Below, piece after piece: positions 41,588 through 49,399 of a stretch of 64,000 nucleotides of DNA. The stretch is taken from the NCBI RefSeq assembly GCF_036287215.1, contig NZ_CP142860.1:558001-622000 (forward strand), in the 5' to 3' direction. Under the pieces are notes generated by a model. That model saw only the letters and a list, made by a program, of their open reading frames with translations, was not told the origin of the DNA and did no database searches. Numbering within the stretch: position 1 is the stretch's first letter; every line of letters begins with the position of its first letter. Source of the DNA: Caproiciproducens sp. CPB-2 (GTDB taxonomy: Bacteria; Bacillota; Clostridia; Oscillospirales; Acutalibacteraceae). Both the position numbers and the translations under genes were made by a program.

Positions 41588-41597
41588 GGAGAGAAAA

Positions 41598-41831
41598 ATG
41601 ATCACGTCATATAAAAGAGGCCACTTAATTACTTACGACGGTGCGCGGTGGGTGTATGCCTCAGACGGTCATTCGATCACCGAAGAGCGTCCTTGCGTAA
41701 GATGTGGCAGGATGCCGACACCGGAGGGATACGACGCTTGCCTTGGATACGTTCCGGGCGCGACGTCGGCTTGTTGCGGGCACGGAGTAGAGCAGCCCTA
41801 CATAATAAAAGAGCCAAGCAACCGGAGATAA
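41598..41831 (+). CDS. Conserved phage protein with Cys motif
   Basis: 77 residues. WVYASDGHSITEERPCVRCGRMP and DACLGYVPGATSACCGHG match a hypothetical family seen often in Firmicutes phages. Four to five Cys plus His suggest zinc binding. GGGAGAG precedes the ATG. Function unknown. Confidence 0.65.
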   Translation: MITSYKRGHLITYDGARWVYASDGHSITEERPCVRCGRMPTPEGYDACLGYVPGATSACCGHGVEQPYIIKEPSNRR

Positions 41832-41852
41832 CGGCTACTTGGCGGGGACGCT

Positions 41853-41993
41853 TTACACTTTGCGATATGTTGTGTGGTTACACTTGGGGCATGGCGGCAA
41901 AGTATCGGTATCATCGTCCAGATGGACTATTTCGCCGCAGGTCGTGCACTGGTAATTACCTTTTCCGGGTTTCTCACCTGTTGAGTATGTCAT
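41853..41993 (-). CDS. Reverse-strand zinc-ribbon protein (moron-like gene C)
   Basis: 46 residues starting MTYSTGEKPGKGNYQCTTCG, with Cys pairs CTTC and CPKC about 16 residues apart, a rubredoxin-like zinc ribbon. AAAGGAGG is eight bases upstream. Its own promoter is at 42017-42045, and it converges with the 41598 gene. Similar proteins occur as stand-alone bacterial genes; role unknown. Confidence 0.7.
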   Translation of the reverse strand: MTYSTGEKPGKGNYQCTTCGEIVHLDDDTDTLPPCPKCNHTTYRKV

Positions 41994-42004
41994 AATAAGC
42001 ACCT

Positions 42005-42045
42005 CCTTTCGACTTAATTCTACAATCGAAAGGAAATATTTTCAA
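42005..42045 (-). promoter_or_regulatory. Moron promoter C with dyad operator
   Basis: On the minus strand: TTGAAA (42045-42040), 17-bp spacer, TAGAAT (42022-42017). The arms CCTTTCGA (42005-42012) and TCGAAAGG (42026-42033) are centred on the -10. Confidence 0.6.
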
Positions 42046-42087
42046 GTCGGATGCGAAACAATTATTCACAAAAAAGGAGTGTTGAAA

Positions 42088-42387
42088 TTGTCACCCTATG
42101 ACTATCGAAATATATCGGATGCTTGCAAGTCGCTGGCGGAGATCTCGGACACGCTCCGGAAGGGGTTGACCCTGTACGCGCAGAGAAGCCCCGGCCAGAC
42201 GCAACCGGCCGCCCGCCCCGAAGCGGACCCCGGACCGTATGACTGCCGGAGCTGCTGGTGCAATTCTTGTTCCGTGTCAGAATGCTGCCCGATTCTTGAA
42301 GGAAACCCTTGCGAGGATTGCCCGAAGTACGGCCGGTTATCAATCGCCCGCCCGCCGTGTGCCTGTTATTCAGAGAGGACGGATTGA
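42088..42387 (+). CDS. Cys-rich phage protein
   Basis: 99 residues from a TTG start after AAAAAGGAG; GTG at 42079 and TTG at 42082 are alternatives. A helical N-terminus (YDYRNISDACKSLAEISDTL) is followed by a Pro-rich linker and a C-terminal knot with ten Cys (CRSCWCNSCSVSECC, CEDCP, CAC). Possibly binds several zinc ions. Not recognised. Confidence 0.55.
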   Translation: MSPYDYRNISDACKSLAEISDTLRKGLTLYAQRSPGQTQPAARPEADPGPYDCRSCWCNSCSVSECCPILEGNPCEDCPKYGRLSIARPPCACYSERTD

Positions 42388-42647
42388 TTGATATGAAATA
42401 CATATGCCGGACGCTGAGCATTGCGTATGCTCATGATCTGAATACGAACAAGTATGCCGTGCTCTTAGGCTGCACTTCCGACGGGGCCGGGGGCCTCTGT
42501 TATGACAGCAAGCTTGAATTTGACAACCCACTGGAAGCCTGGTCAATCTACATCATGAGAGCGGATGCCCTGCTGCGTCGGCGGCTGGGGGACAAGCTGG
42601 AAGCCGAGGGCAAGGACCGGTTCACCGGAGACAGGAGGACCGCATGA
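42384..42647 (+). CDS. Hypothetical phage protein
   Basis: 87 residues from TTG at 42384 (AGAGAGG 5 bp upstream), overlapping the previous gene by 4 bp; an ATG at 42393 is an alternative. Mixed alpha/beta, no motif recognised. The stop overlaps the next ATG (ATGA). Confidence 0.5.
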   Translation: MIDMKYICRTLSIAYAHDLNTNKYAVLLGCTSDGAGGLCYDSKLEFDNPLEAWSIYIMRADALLRRRLGDKLEAEGKDRFTGDRRTA

Positions 42648-42826
42648 AACGTTATCAGATTCAGCGCCGCCCGCTTTTCTCCAATGGCGTCGAGTTTCAA
42701 GACTATCTGCGCTCGTTCGGAACCGTTCAGGAGGCGATCACCAGACTGTCATATGAAGAGGACAGGCACTTAGGGTACCTGTGGAGAATCAAACCAACAG
42801 AAAGGGAGGAAAAACAGTGCAGTTAA
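42644..42826 (+). CDS. 60-residue phage protein
   Basis: Starts MKRYQIQRRPLFSNGVEFQD, basic; single-domain size. Coupled to the previous gene by ATGA overlap and overlaps the following GTG start by 10 bp. Function unknown. Confidence 0.5.
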   Translation: MKRYQIQRRPLFSNGVEFQDYLRSFGTVQEAITRLSYEEDRHLGYLWRIKPTEREEKQCS

Positions 42827-43005
42827 TAGAATATCTGGCGATATGGTTATTTGCTCTTTTCGCGGTCGTCATGGTCCTGTTGATCGTTTCCGCCGTGCTT
42901 ACCCATGAGGTGTGCGCGCTGCGTCGCGAAATTGAAAGACTGGAACGCAATACCAAGGATGCAATCGCCGCGGCGCTGCTCCGTATGTCGGGGAGGAATA
43001 CATAA
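42817..43005 (+). CDS. Small membrane protein with coiled coil
   Basis: 62 residues from GTG at 42817 (GGGAGG upstream). One transmembrane helix (about 5-30: YLAIWLFALFAVVMVLLIVS), then a charged helix LRREIERLERNTKDA. Could anchor a replication or lysis-related complex; no family recognised. Confidence 0.55.
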   Translation: MQLIEYLAIWLFALFAVVMVLLIVSAVLTHEVCALRREIERLERNTKDAIAAALLRMSGRNT

Positions 43006-43280
43006 TGGAAGACCTTGAAAAGCTGGCGGAAAGAGTATTTGCCACAACGGACCTTCCGGACCGGCCAAAGACCTGCAACTACTACATGTTCAACATCAGC
43101 CACCCGGTCATAGCAGAGCTGAAGCGCCGCTTCTGCGTCGCCCATGGAATCCACTGCAGTTTTCCGATGTCCGATCAGGAACGAACGCTGTTTGAGCTTC
43201 AGCTTTTAAACGGCGGCACGATCAAAGAAATCATCAAATTCTGTGAAGCGGATGAAGCCCGTCGAGCAGAAGAAAAATAA
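43005..43280 (+). CDS. Hypothetical phage protein
   Basis: 91 residues, acidic and helical (MEDLEKLAERVFATTDLPDR start). The TAATG overlap with the previous stop indicates coupling. No motif recognised. Confidence 0.5.
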   Translation: MEDLEKLAERVFATTDLPDRPKTCNYYMFNISHPVIAELKRRFCVAHGIHCSFPMSDQERTLFELQLLNGGTIKEIIKFCEADEARRAEEK

Positions 43281-43293
43281 AGGAGGAATAATC

Positions 43294-43773
43294 ATGGTTT
43301 TTACCAATAAAAACATAGTTGCCTTACATAAAAGGATGGATAAGGTCATGACGGACATGATCTACCTCGGCAGCAAAGCAAAGGTCGCGGATGTAAACGG
43401 TTCGCCATGGCTCAGTGACGGGATGGCTGCGGTGATTTACGACGAAAACAGCATTATTTTCGCAAATGAAAAAATGGAAGAAATTCAGGGAATTGAAGAT
43501 TTGGTAATTTCAGGGCAAAGGCTGGCTTTTCTGCCAAATGCTCATTTGGAGTATCTTAAACCAAGTGGAAACTGCCTTGCGGCTAAACTTAAAGATGACC
43601 GTGGAAACAGTCTTTTAATCAACAATTTTTATTACCATCTCTTCGGGGAGAAATTTGATTTTAAACTGTATATTCCAGGAGATCGGGACGAACTTCAAAC
43701 GCCGATCGTTTACGTGTTTTATCTGGACGAGCTGGTAGGTTTAATTTTGCCGATTACCAAGCCAAAAGAATGA
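43294..43773 (+). CDS. Hypothetical phage protein with beta-rich fold
   Basis: 159 residues from ATG at 43294 with AAGGAGG upstream. Alternating strands and the C-terminal PIVYVFYLDELVGLILPIT loosely recall the end of DNA sliding clamps, but length and motifs do not allow that call. It is the last gene before the replication-protein region, followed by a 200-bp gap with a long hairpin. Confidence 0.5.
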   Translation: MVFTNKNIVALHKRMDKVMTDMIYLGSKAKVADVNGSPWLSDGMAAVIYDENSIIFANEKMEEIQGIEDLVISGQRLAFLPNAHLEYLKPSGNCLAAKLKDDRGNSLLINNFYYHLFGEKFDFKLYIPGDRDELQTPIVYVFYLDELVGLILPITKPKE

Positions 43774-43804
43774 TCTATGCGCACTTTGAAAACAGCAATA
43801 AAAA

Positions 43805-43842
43805 AAGAATGACGGAGCGGTCGAAACGCTGCCGTCATTCTT
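43805..43842. repeat. Long hairpin upstream of the replication protein gene
   Basis: The arm AAGAATGACGGAGCG pairs with CGCT, a bulged G, and CCGTCATTCTT around GTCGAAA. Preceded by a run of A, so it is a perfect intrinsic terminator on the minus strand and a weak one on the plus strand. Position next to a HUH Rep gene also allows an origin role. Confidence 0.6.
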
Positions 43843-43975
43843 ATCCCTGCGGATGAAAAAACCTTATATAAATATTATACTCCGTAGGGTCAAAAAAGTC
43901 AAGAATGAAGCGGCTTCCTTGCCGCTTGAAGGCTTGATAAAAGTATTAGGTTTGCGACCAGATGGAGGTGACAGG

Positions 43976-44737
43976 GTGCCCTATCTGATAGAGTGTATCA
44001 AAACCGGTAGGGTAATCGAAACCCGGAAGAAATATTCCGCCAGATATCATGTGAAAGGGATTCCGAGAAGTGATGATATCAACATTACACCGGAAGCCAT
44101 GGAGAAGATTAATCAAATCAATGCGGAACGATCTCTTCGGTGGCGTATCAATGAAAATTTCGAAGAGGGCGATTTTCACATGGTTGCGGGTTTCGAAGGG
44201 GAATACAATCCGGATCCTTTTGAAGCAAAAAAGTTGTTTGATAATTTCATCCGGAGAGCAAGGAACCTTTACCGTAAAGAAGGGCTTGAATTCAAATATA
44301 TCTTTGCCATGGAGCGTGGCCAGCGTGGGCGGCGCAAGGTGCATTACCATGTGGTATGCAATTACATTGACCCGCGAAAGCTGAATGCGATCTGGCCATG
44401 GGGCCGATTGAAGTTTTTTCCTCTGGATGATACCGGTCAGTATGCCGATCTGGCGGAATACATCATCAAACGGACAAGCCATACATACAAAAGCGGGGAA
44501 AGCCCATATAAAAAAAGATTCAGCCCGAGCCGAAACCTGAAAATCCCGGAGCCGGAAAATGAAGTGGTTTCCCGGAAGCGCTGGCTGAAAGAACCGAAAG
44601 CTATCTGGGGGTACTACATCGAAAAGGACAAGACCGTCAACGGGATCAGCAAAGTGACCGGCTACCCGTACCAGTTTTACAGTATGGTCCAGATCAGGAC
44701 CAGGCCGGAGCGAAAAAAGGTCAGAAAGAGGGAATAA
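43976..44737 (+). CDS. HUH-type replication-associated protein (ORF2/G2P-like)
   Basis: 253 residues from GTG at 43976, chosen because GGAGGTGA sits ideally upstream; an ATG at 43853 would add 41 weakly supported residues. Contains the metal-binding HUH motif as VHYHVVCN (His123, His125) after FAMERGQRGRRK, and a candidate nicking Tyr in ADLAEYIIKRTSH (Tyr162, with Lys165). This is the layout of rolling-circle replication initiators. In a tailed prophage it may nick the phage origin. Activity is inferred from motifs. Confidence 0.7.
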   Translation: MPYLIECIKTGRVIETRKKYSARYHVKGIPRSDDINITPEAMEKINQINAERSLRWRINENFEEGDFHMVAGFEGEYNPDPFEAKKLFDNFIRRARNLYRKEGLEFKYIFAMERGQRGRRKVHYHVVCNYIDPRKLNAIWPWGRLKFFPLDDTGQYADLAEYIIKRTSHTYKSGESPYKKRFSPSRNLKIPEPENEVVSRKRWLKEPKAIWGYYIEKDKTVNGISKVTGYPYQFYSMVQIRTRPERKKVRKRE

Positions 44738-44739
44738 AG

Positions 44740-44946
44740 ATGCCTGAAAAAGTGAAATGGCTTGACCAGAATTGCCACATCTGCGGCGAGCAGCTTAATA
44801 GCTGGGATGCCCGATGCAGCAAAGCACTGGTTTATAAGAATCCGATCTGTGAAAAGTGTATCGCAAAAGAGTATGACAAAACGGTTGATGAACTGCGGGA
44901 CACGATGGAAGACTATTTCGGGATGCGGCCATGTATGGGGATATGA
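44740..44946 (+). CDS. Small zinc-finger protein
   Basis: 68 residues. Cys pairs CHIC and CEKC plus a Cys near the middle suggest a treble-clef zinc finger; the C-terminal half is an acidic helix. Starts 3 bp after the Rep gene, so co-translated with it. Function unknown. Confidence 0.55.
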   Translation: MPEKVKWLDQNCHICGEQLNSWDARCSKALVYKNPICEKCIAKEYDKTVDELRDTMEDYFGMRPCMGI

Positions 44947-44947
44947 C

Positions 44948-46123
44948 ATGAATGAGCCAGAGCATGAGCCAAATGAGCTTACCAAAAGACTTTTTGCAGA
45001 AGGATATACTCGTGAGAATTACCCTGATTATGTAAAACCGTACTTTTGGTTTTATGGCGGATTTACCTATACATTGGAGCATTTACGGAAAATGGTTTTT
45101 TCCACTCCGTGCGGATTGCTTGTTTCAGGTGACCACTTTACCAATGGCAGCATGTCGTACATGGGGATTGACTGGATACCTGAAAACGACAATCCAACAA
45201 TCACCTGTCCGCGGTTCAGCCTGAAAGAACCATGTCAAATTAATCATGAATTATTGCGCGGATGCGGATTGCTGAGTAGATCGGGAAAAATTGTTTCTTG
45301 TGCGTGTCACCAGGTCAATGAGCCTTACGATTATGAACGCAGCTGTGATAAGGTGATCGATGACGTCAACAAAGAGAGTAACGAGCTTTTCGAGGAATTT
45401 AACATTCAAAAAGGTGGCCGAGCTTGCAGACTCCAAAGTTATTACGACAGGCATACCAAGCAATGGCACATGAATTACGATCCGCGAGGATGCGCTACGT
45501 ATGGCTGCTCTTTCTGCAATGTGCTGCAAACCGAATTGTGTCACAAAAAAGGCAATGTGTACTATGACGAAATCGTTACTCACACCGAAAAGGGCAAGGG
45601 GCTATTCCCTGATAAAGTGGTGACCACGGCGACTAAAGGAAAAAAGCTGCTAAAACATCAGGCATCACTTACGCTCTGTGAAGCAATCGTAAAATACGCA
45701 AAGTGGAGAATCATAGAACAAAAAATGGGTTCGTATGAGCACAAGGAGCGGCTTAAAATCCGAAGCGATCCCAATTTTTCGGTGCAATACGTGAATTTCA
45801 GGGCAGAAAGTCGAGAAACCCGCGACCTGATGGACGATCTGGCGAATATCCAAGAAGGGATTGAAGTCGTCCATGCCAGCGATCAGCAGAAAGAAATTAA
45901 AGCCGCAAAGCACGAACGCCGGGTTTCCGCCCGCGAAGCTAAGAAAAACAAACTGAAAAAACGAATTTTTGAAGTCGGGTTTAGTGGACTGGATGAATTG
46001 GAACTTAGGCGTTATCAAAAGTGGTTTCGGCCTGAGGAAGAAGATGCAATTGTGGAAGAAATCGAAAGTAAGAAAATCCTTGAAAAAAGCCTAATAACGG
46101 GAGAACAAACCAAATTGTTTTAA
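44948..46123 (+). CDS. Large Cys-rich phage protein of unknown function
   Basis: 391 residues, the largest unrecognised protein here. The N-terminal half has many Cys (for example CGLLSRSGKIVSCACHQ, SCDKV, then CATYGCSFCNVLQTELC), suggesting more than one metal site, plus Trp/Tyr-rich strands. The C-terminal part (about 250-391) is a long charged helix with KHERRVSAREAKKNKLKKR. The ATG at 44948 has no strong ribosome-binding site and probably relies on coupling to the previous gene. It directly precedes the helicase/methyltransferase gene, 11 bp away. Confidence 0.65.
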   Translation: MNEPEHEPNELTKRLFAEGYTRENYPDYVKPYFWFYGGFTYTLEHLRKMVFSTPCGLLVSGDHFTNGSMSYMGIDWIPENDNPTITCPRFSLKEPCQINHELLRGCGLLSRSGKIVSCACHQVNEPYDYERSCDKVIDDVNKESNELFEEFNIQKGGRACRLQSYYDRHTKQWHMNYDPRGCATYGCSFCNVLQTELCHKKGNVYYDEIVTHTEKGKGLFPDKVVTTATKGKKLLKHQASLTLCEAIVKYAKWRIIEQKMGSYEHKERLKIRSDPNFSVQYVNFRAESRETRDLMDDLANIQEGIEVVHASDQQKEIKAAKHERRVSAREAKKNKLKKRIFEVGFSGLDELELRRYQKWFRPEEEDAIVEEIESKKILEKSLITGEQTKLF

Positions 46124-46134
46124 GGCGGTGTGAT

Positions 46135-49128
46135 ATGAAAGATTACATAGAATTCCTCAAATCAAAAATTGATATTGCACAGGACAGCGGGTTTACCATT
46201 TCGCCGGATGAAGTCAACCCCATATTAAAACCTCACCAGCGGGATGCCGTGATGTGGGCGGTCAAAGGTGGCCGACGCGCCCTGTTTGAAGCCTTCGGGC
46301 TTGGGAAAACAATGCAGGAACTTGAATTCAGCAGACTCACAGCGGAACATACCGACGGGCAAAGCATGATTGTTTTGCCGCTGGGGGTGAAACAGGAGTT
46401 TTATGCCGATGCGGTCGACAAGCTGAAAATCAAGCCGCCGGAATACGTCCGTACCATGGAAGAGGTCAGGCACAATAAAAGTCAAATCCTCATGACCAAC
46501 TATGAGCGGGTGCGGGACGGGGATATCGATCCGGCATACTTCAAAGCATCCTCAGGACTGGATGAAGCCGCGGTACTCCGCAGCTTTGGGAGCAAAACAT
46601 ATCAGGTGTTCCTTGATAAATTCAAAGGGGTGCCGTATAAGCTGGTCGCTACTGCGACACCGGCGCCGAATCGGTATAAAGAGCTGATACACTACGCCGG
46701 ATTTTTAGAGGTCATGGATACCGGACAGGCCCTGACACGTTTTTTCAAGCGCGATTCGACGAAAGCGAATAACCTTACGCTGTACCCCGGAAAAGAAGAT
46801 GATTTCTGGTTGTGGGTGTCCAGCTGGGCGCTGTACATCAGCAAGCCGTCCGACCTTGGTTATGATGATACCGGTTACGATCTGCCGCCGATGAAAGTCT
46901 ATTATCATGAGCTGCGGGCGGACAACAGTACGGCCGGGTGTGACAGAGACGGCCAAATGAAAATGTTCCGGGAAGCAGCTCTTTCCCTGAACGACGCCGC
47001 CCGGGAAAAACGGGACAGTATCGGCCAGCGGGTGCAGGAAGCCGCGCGGATCATCAACCGTAGCCGATTTGAGCATTTCATCCTCTGGCACGATTTAGAG
47101 GACGAACGCAGGGCAATAGAAAATACATTCCCAAAGATGGATTATCATTACTGGCATGAATACCGGGATGGTAATAAAAAAGGCTTAGAACTATACGAAC
47201 GGCATTATTCCGCTTATCACTATGCGGATGGACGGGATCGAAAACTATTTTGCGGACCAGGTGAAAAAATGGTCCTTCTCACACAAAAGCAAGACGCGCT
47301 GTTCGTATGGAGAAAATTCATTGATGACAGCGGGCAAAAGGGAATTAACTGCGCTGTGTTTCGTAATGAGGGTGAAATACAGTCATCGAAGCTTATTCTT
47401 GAAGCAATGTCCATAGCGTGGGGACGCTGGCCGGGAGAACGGTTATATACCTACGTTGATCCGGAAAAGATTCAATCCACCAATCCCGGTTATTGCTTTA
47501 AAATGGCTGGTTGGCATCAGTGCGGAAAAACCAAAGGTGGCCTTGTTATCCTGGAGGCAAATAAAGGCGATGTAAACGTTACTGAAATAATAGGGAGCCG
47601 CGGTTTATGTGAAATCTTCGGTTCGCAGGACCTTGACGTCCGGGAACAAAACACAATCGACTTTTCAGACGGCAAAATTCGTCTACTGGCAACAAAGAAA
47701 GAATTGTCCGGATCCGGATGCAATTTTCAGCGGTACTGTCACCGGGCGATATTCCTGGGGATTGATGATAAGTTCAATGATTTCATTCAGGCCATTCACC
47801 GAATTTACCGCTTCCTGCAAACTAAACAGGTCATTATCGACATTATCTACATGGACAGTGAAGCTGAAATCCTCACCAGACTGCAACGGAAGTGGAAGCA
47901 GTACGAAGAAATGGCGGAAAAGATGGCAGCCATAGTCAAAAAATACGGGCTTTCCGGTACCTCTATTCAAGAGAAACTGGAACGCCATATCGGGGTGAAA
48001 AGATTGGAAGTCAAAGGAAAGCATTTCACAGCGGTTAATAACGACTGCATTCTGGAAGCAGCAAATATGCCGGAAAACCGTGTTGATCTGATTCACACGT
48101 CGATACCGTTCGGAAATCATTATGAGTACACGGCCAGCTATAACGACTTAGGACACAATCCGGATTCGGAACGGTTCTTTGAGCAGATGGATTACCTTTC
48201 CCCGAACCTTCTTCGCATTCTGAAACCCGGCCGGGTGTTCGCGTGTCATGTTAAGGACCGTGTACTGTTCGGAAACACTACCGGTACCGGGATGCCGACG
48301 ATTGAGCCATTCCACGCGCTGTGCATCGAGCATTATATGAAGCATGGTTTTCAGTATTTCGGCATGATTACGGTGATTACCGATGTTGTCCGCGAAAACA
48401 ACCAGACGTACCGGCTTGGGTATACGGAGCAGTGCAAGGACGGGACAAAAATGGGCGTCGGATGCCCGGAATACATACTGCTGTTTCGCAAGCTGCCGAG
48501 CAATACCGGGAAAGCCTATGCGGACGTGCCGGTCGTGAAATCGAAAGAGGAATACTCGCTGGCACAGTGGCAGCTTGATGCGCACGCATTCTGGCGCACT
48601 TCCGGGAACCGGTTTTTAACCCGTGATGAAATCGCCGCTATGCCGATCAGCCAGTTACAGCGGACATTCAAAAAGTTTTCTAAGAGCAATATTTACGATT
48701 ATCACGAGCATGTGGAAATCACGGAAGAATTAGGGGAGGCCGACCGGCTTTCAAAGACCTTTATGACGGCGCCGCCCGCCAGTTGGAACCCGGATGTATG
48801 GGATGATGTAAACAGGATGCGCACGCTAAATACCAGCCAGAGTCAAAAACGGCTGCAAATGCATGTTTGCCCGCTTCAACTGGATATCGTCGAGCGGGTA
48901 ATCAGGCGGTACAGCAATGAGGGCGAAACGGTTTATGATCCGTTCGGCGGCCTGATGACGGTCCCTTACATGGCCGTGAAAATGGGCCGTTACGGCATTG
49001 GGGATGAACTGAACACAGATTATTTTCATGATGGAGTGGAGTATTTACAGTCTGCGGAAGCCGCCATAGACCAGCCGACGTTGTTTGACTTCATCGCCAG
49101 CGGCGCCGAACAGAAAGAAGGGGCTTGA
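46135..49128 (+). CDS. SF2 helicase / GNAT (Mom-like) / adenine- or cytosine-N DNA methyltransferase fusion
   Basis: 997 residues. Helicase RecA1: KPHQRDAV, Walker A FGLGKT (54-59), motif III VATATPAPNR (171-180). RecA2: FILWHDLEDER (315-325) through the motif VI region QAIHRIYRFLQ (552-562). Between those RecA2 parts lies an insertion (about 357-476): SSKLILEAMSIAW, RWPGERLYTYVDP, NPGYCFKMAGW, which resembles GNAT-fold Mom-type modifiers. C-terminal beta-class (permuted) methyltransferase: motif IV as HTSIPFGNHYEY (654-665), motif I as YDPFGG (934-939). The usual (D/N/S)PP(Y/F) is SIPF here. GNAT identity is by eye; helicase and methyltransferase are clear. Confidence 0.8.
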   Translation: MKDYIEFLKSKIDIAQDSGFTISPDEVNPILKPHQRDAVMWAVKGGRRALFEAFGLGKTMQELEFSRLTAEHTDGQSMIVLPLGVKQEFYADAVDKLKIKPPEYVRTMEEVRHNKSQILMTNYERVRDGDIDPAYFKASSGLDEAAVLRSFGSKTYQVFLDKFKGVPYKLVATATPAPNRYKELIHYAGFLEVMDTGQALTRFFKRDSTKANNLTLYPGKEDDFWLWVSSWALYISKPSDLGYDDTGYDLPPMKVYYHELRADNSTAGCDRDGQMKMFREAALSLNDAAREKRDSIGQRVQEAARIINRSRFEHFILWHDLEDERRAIENTFPKMDYHYWHEYRDGNKKGLELYERHYSAYHYADGRDRKLFCGPGEKMVLLTQKQDALFVWRKFIDDSGQKGINCAVFRNEGEIQSSKLILEAMSIAWGRWPGERLYTYVDPEKIQSTNPGYCFKMAGWHQCGKTKGGLVILEANKGDVNVTEIIGSRGLCEIFGSQDLDVREQNTIDFSDGKIRLLATKKELSGSGCNFQRYCHRAIFLGIDDKFNDFIQAIHRIYRFLQTKQVIIDIIYMDSEAEILTRLQRKWKQYEEMAEKMAAIVKKYGLSGTSIQEKLERHIGVKRLEVKGKHFTAVNNDCILEAANMPENRVDLIHTSIPFGNHYEYTASYNDLGHNPDSERFFEQMDYLSPNLLRILKPGRVFACHVKDRVLFGNTTGTGMPTIEPFHALCIEHYMKHGFQYFGMITVITDVVRENNQTYRLGYTEQCKDGTKMGVGCPEYILLFRKLPSNTGKAYADVPVVKSKEEYSLAQWQLDAHAFWRTSGNRFLTRDEIAAMPISQLQRTFKKFSKSNIYDYHEHVEITEELGEADRLSKTFMTAPPASWNPDVWDDVNRMRTLNTSQSQKRLQMHVCPLQLDIVERVIRRYSNEGETVYDPFGGLMTVPYMAVKMGRYGIGDELNTDYFHDGVEYLQSAEAAIDQPTLFDFIASGAEQKEGA

Positions 49129-49129
49129 A

Positions 49130-49399
49130 ATGAATCACACTGAGGTTGCGAATACTCTTGAAACGGTGTACGGGTGGCATAAAGAGGATGATATCCCAAT
49201 TACAATAGCCGCGCTACAGGCTGCTGCCGATGAACGAAAAATCGCATCCGGGGAGTATGCGCCGGTGGTGCATTGCAAGGATTGTGACCAGTGGCACGAC
49301 AATTATTGCGACACGTTCAGTGCAGACGTTGAGCCGGATTTCTCCTGTGCGAACGGCGCTATAATGGGCGGAAAGGGCGGTGACATTCATGCCAAATGA
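49130..49399 (+). CDS. Small Cys/His phage protein
   Basis: 89 residues from ATG at 49130, one base after the previous stop. Zinc-type motif HCKDCDQWHDNYC and a further Cys in DFSCANG, a pattern common in small phage proteins between replication and recombination genes. Function unknown. Confidence 0.6.
   Translation: MNHTEVANTLETVYGWHKEDDIPITIAALQAAADERKIASGEYAPVVHCKDCDQWHDNYCDTFSADVEPDFSCANGAIMGGKGGDIHAK

Noticed and set aside
43294..43773. DNA sliding clamp call for the 159-residue protein
   Set aside because: Only the last ~15 residues look similar; the length is under half that of a clamp.
43853..43975. Upstream extension of the HUH Rep gene
   Set aside because: The added residues lack conservation and a ribosome-binding site, while GTG 43976 has GGAGGTGA at ideal spacing.
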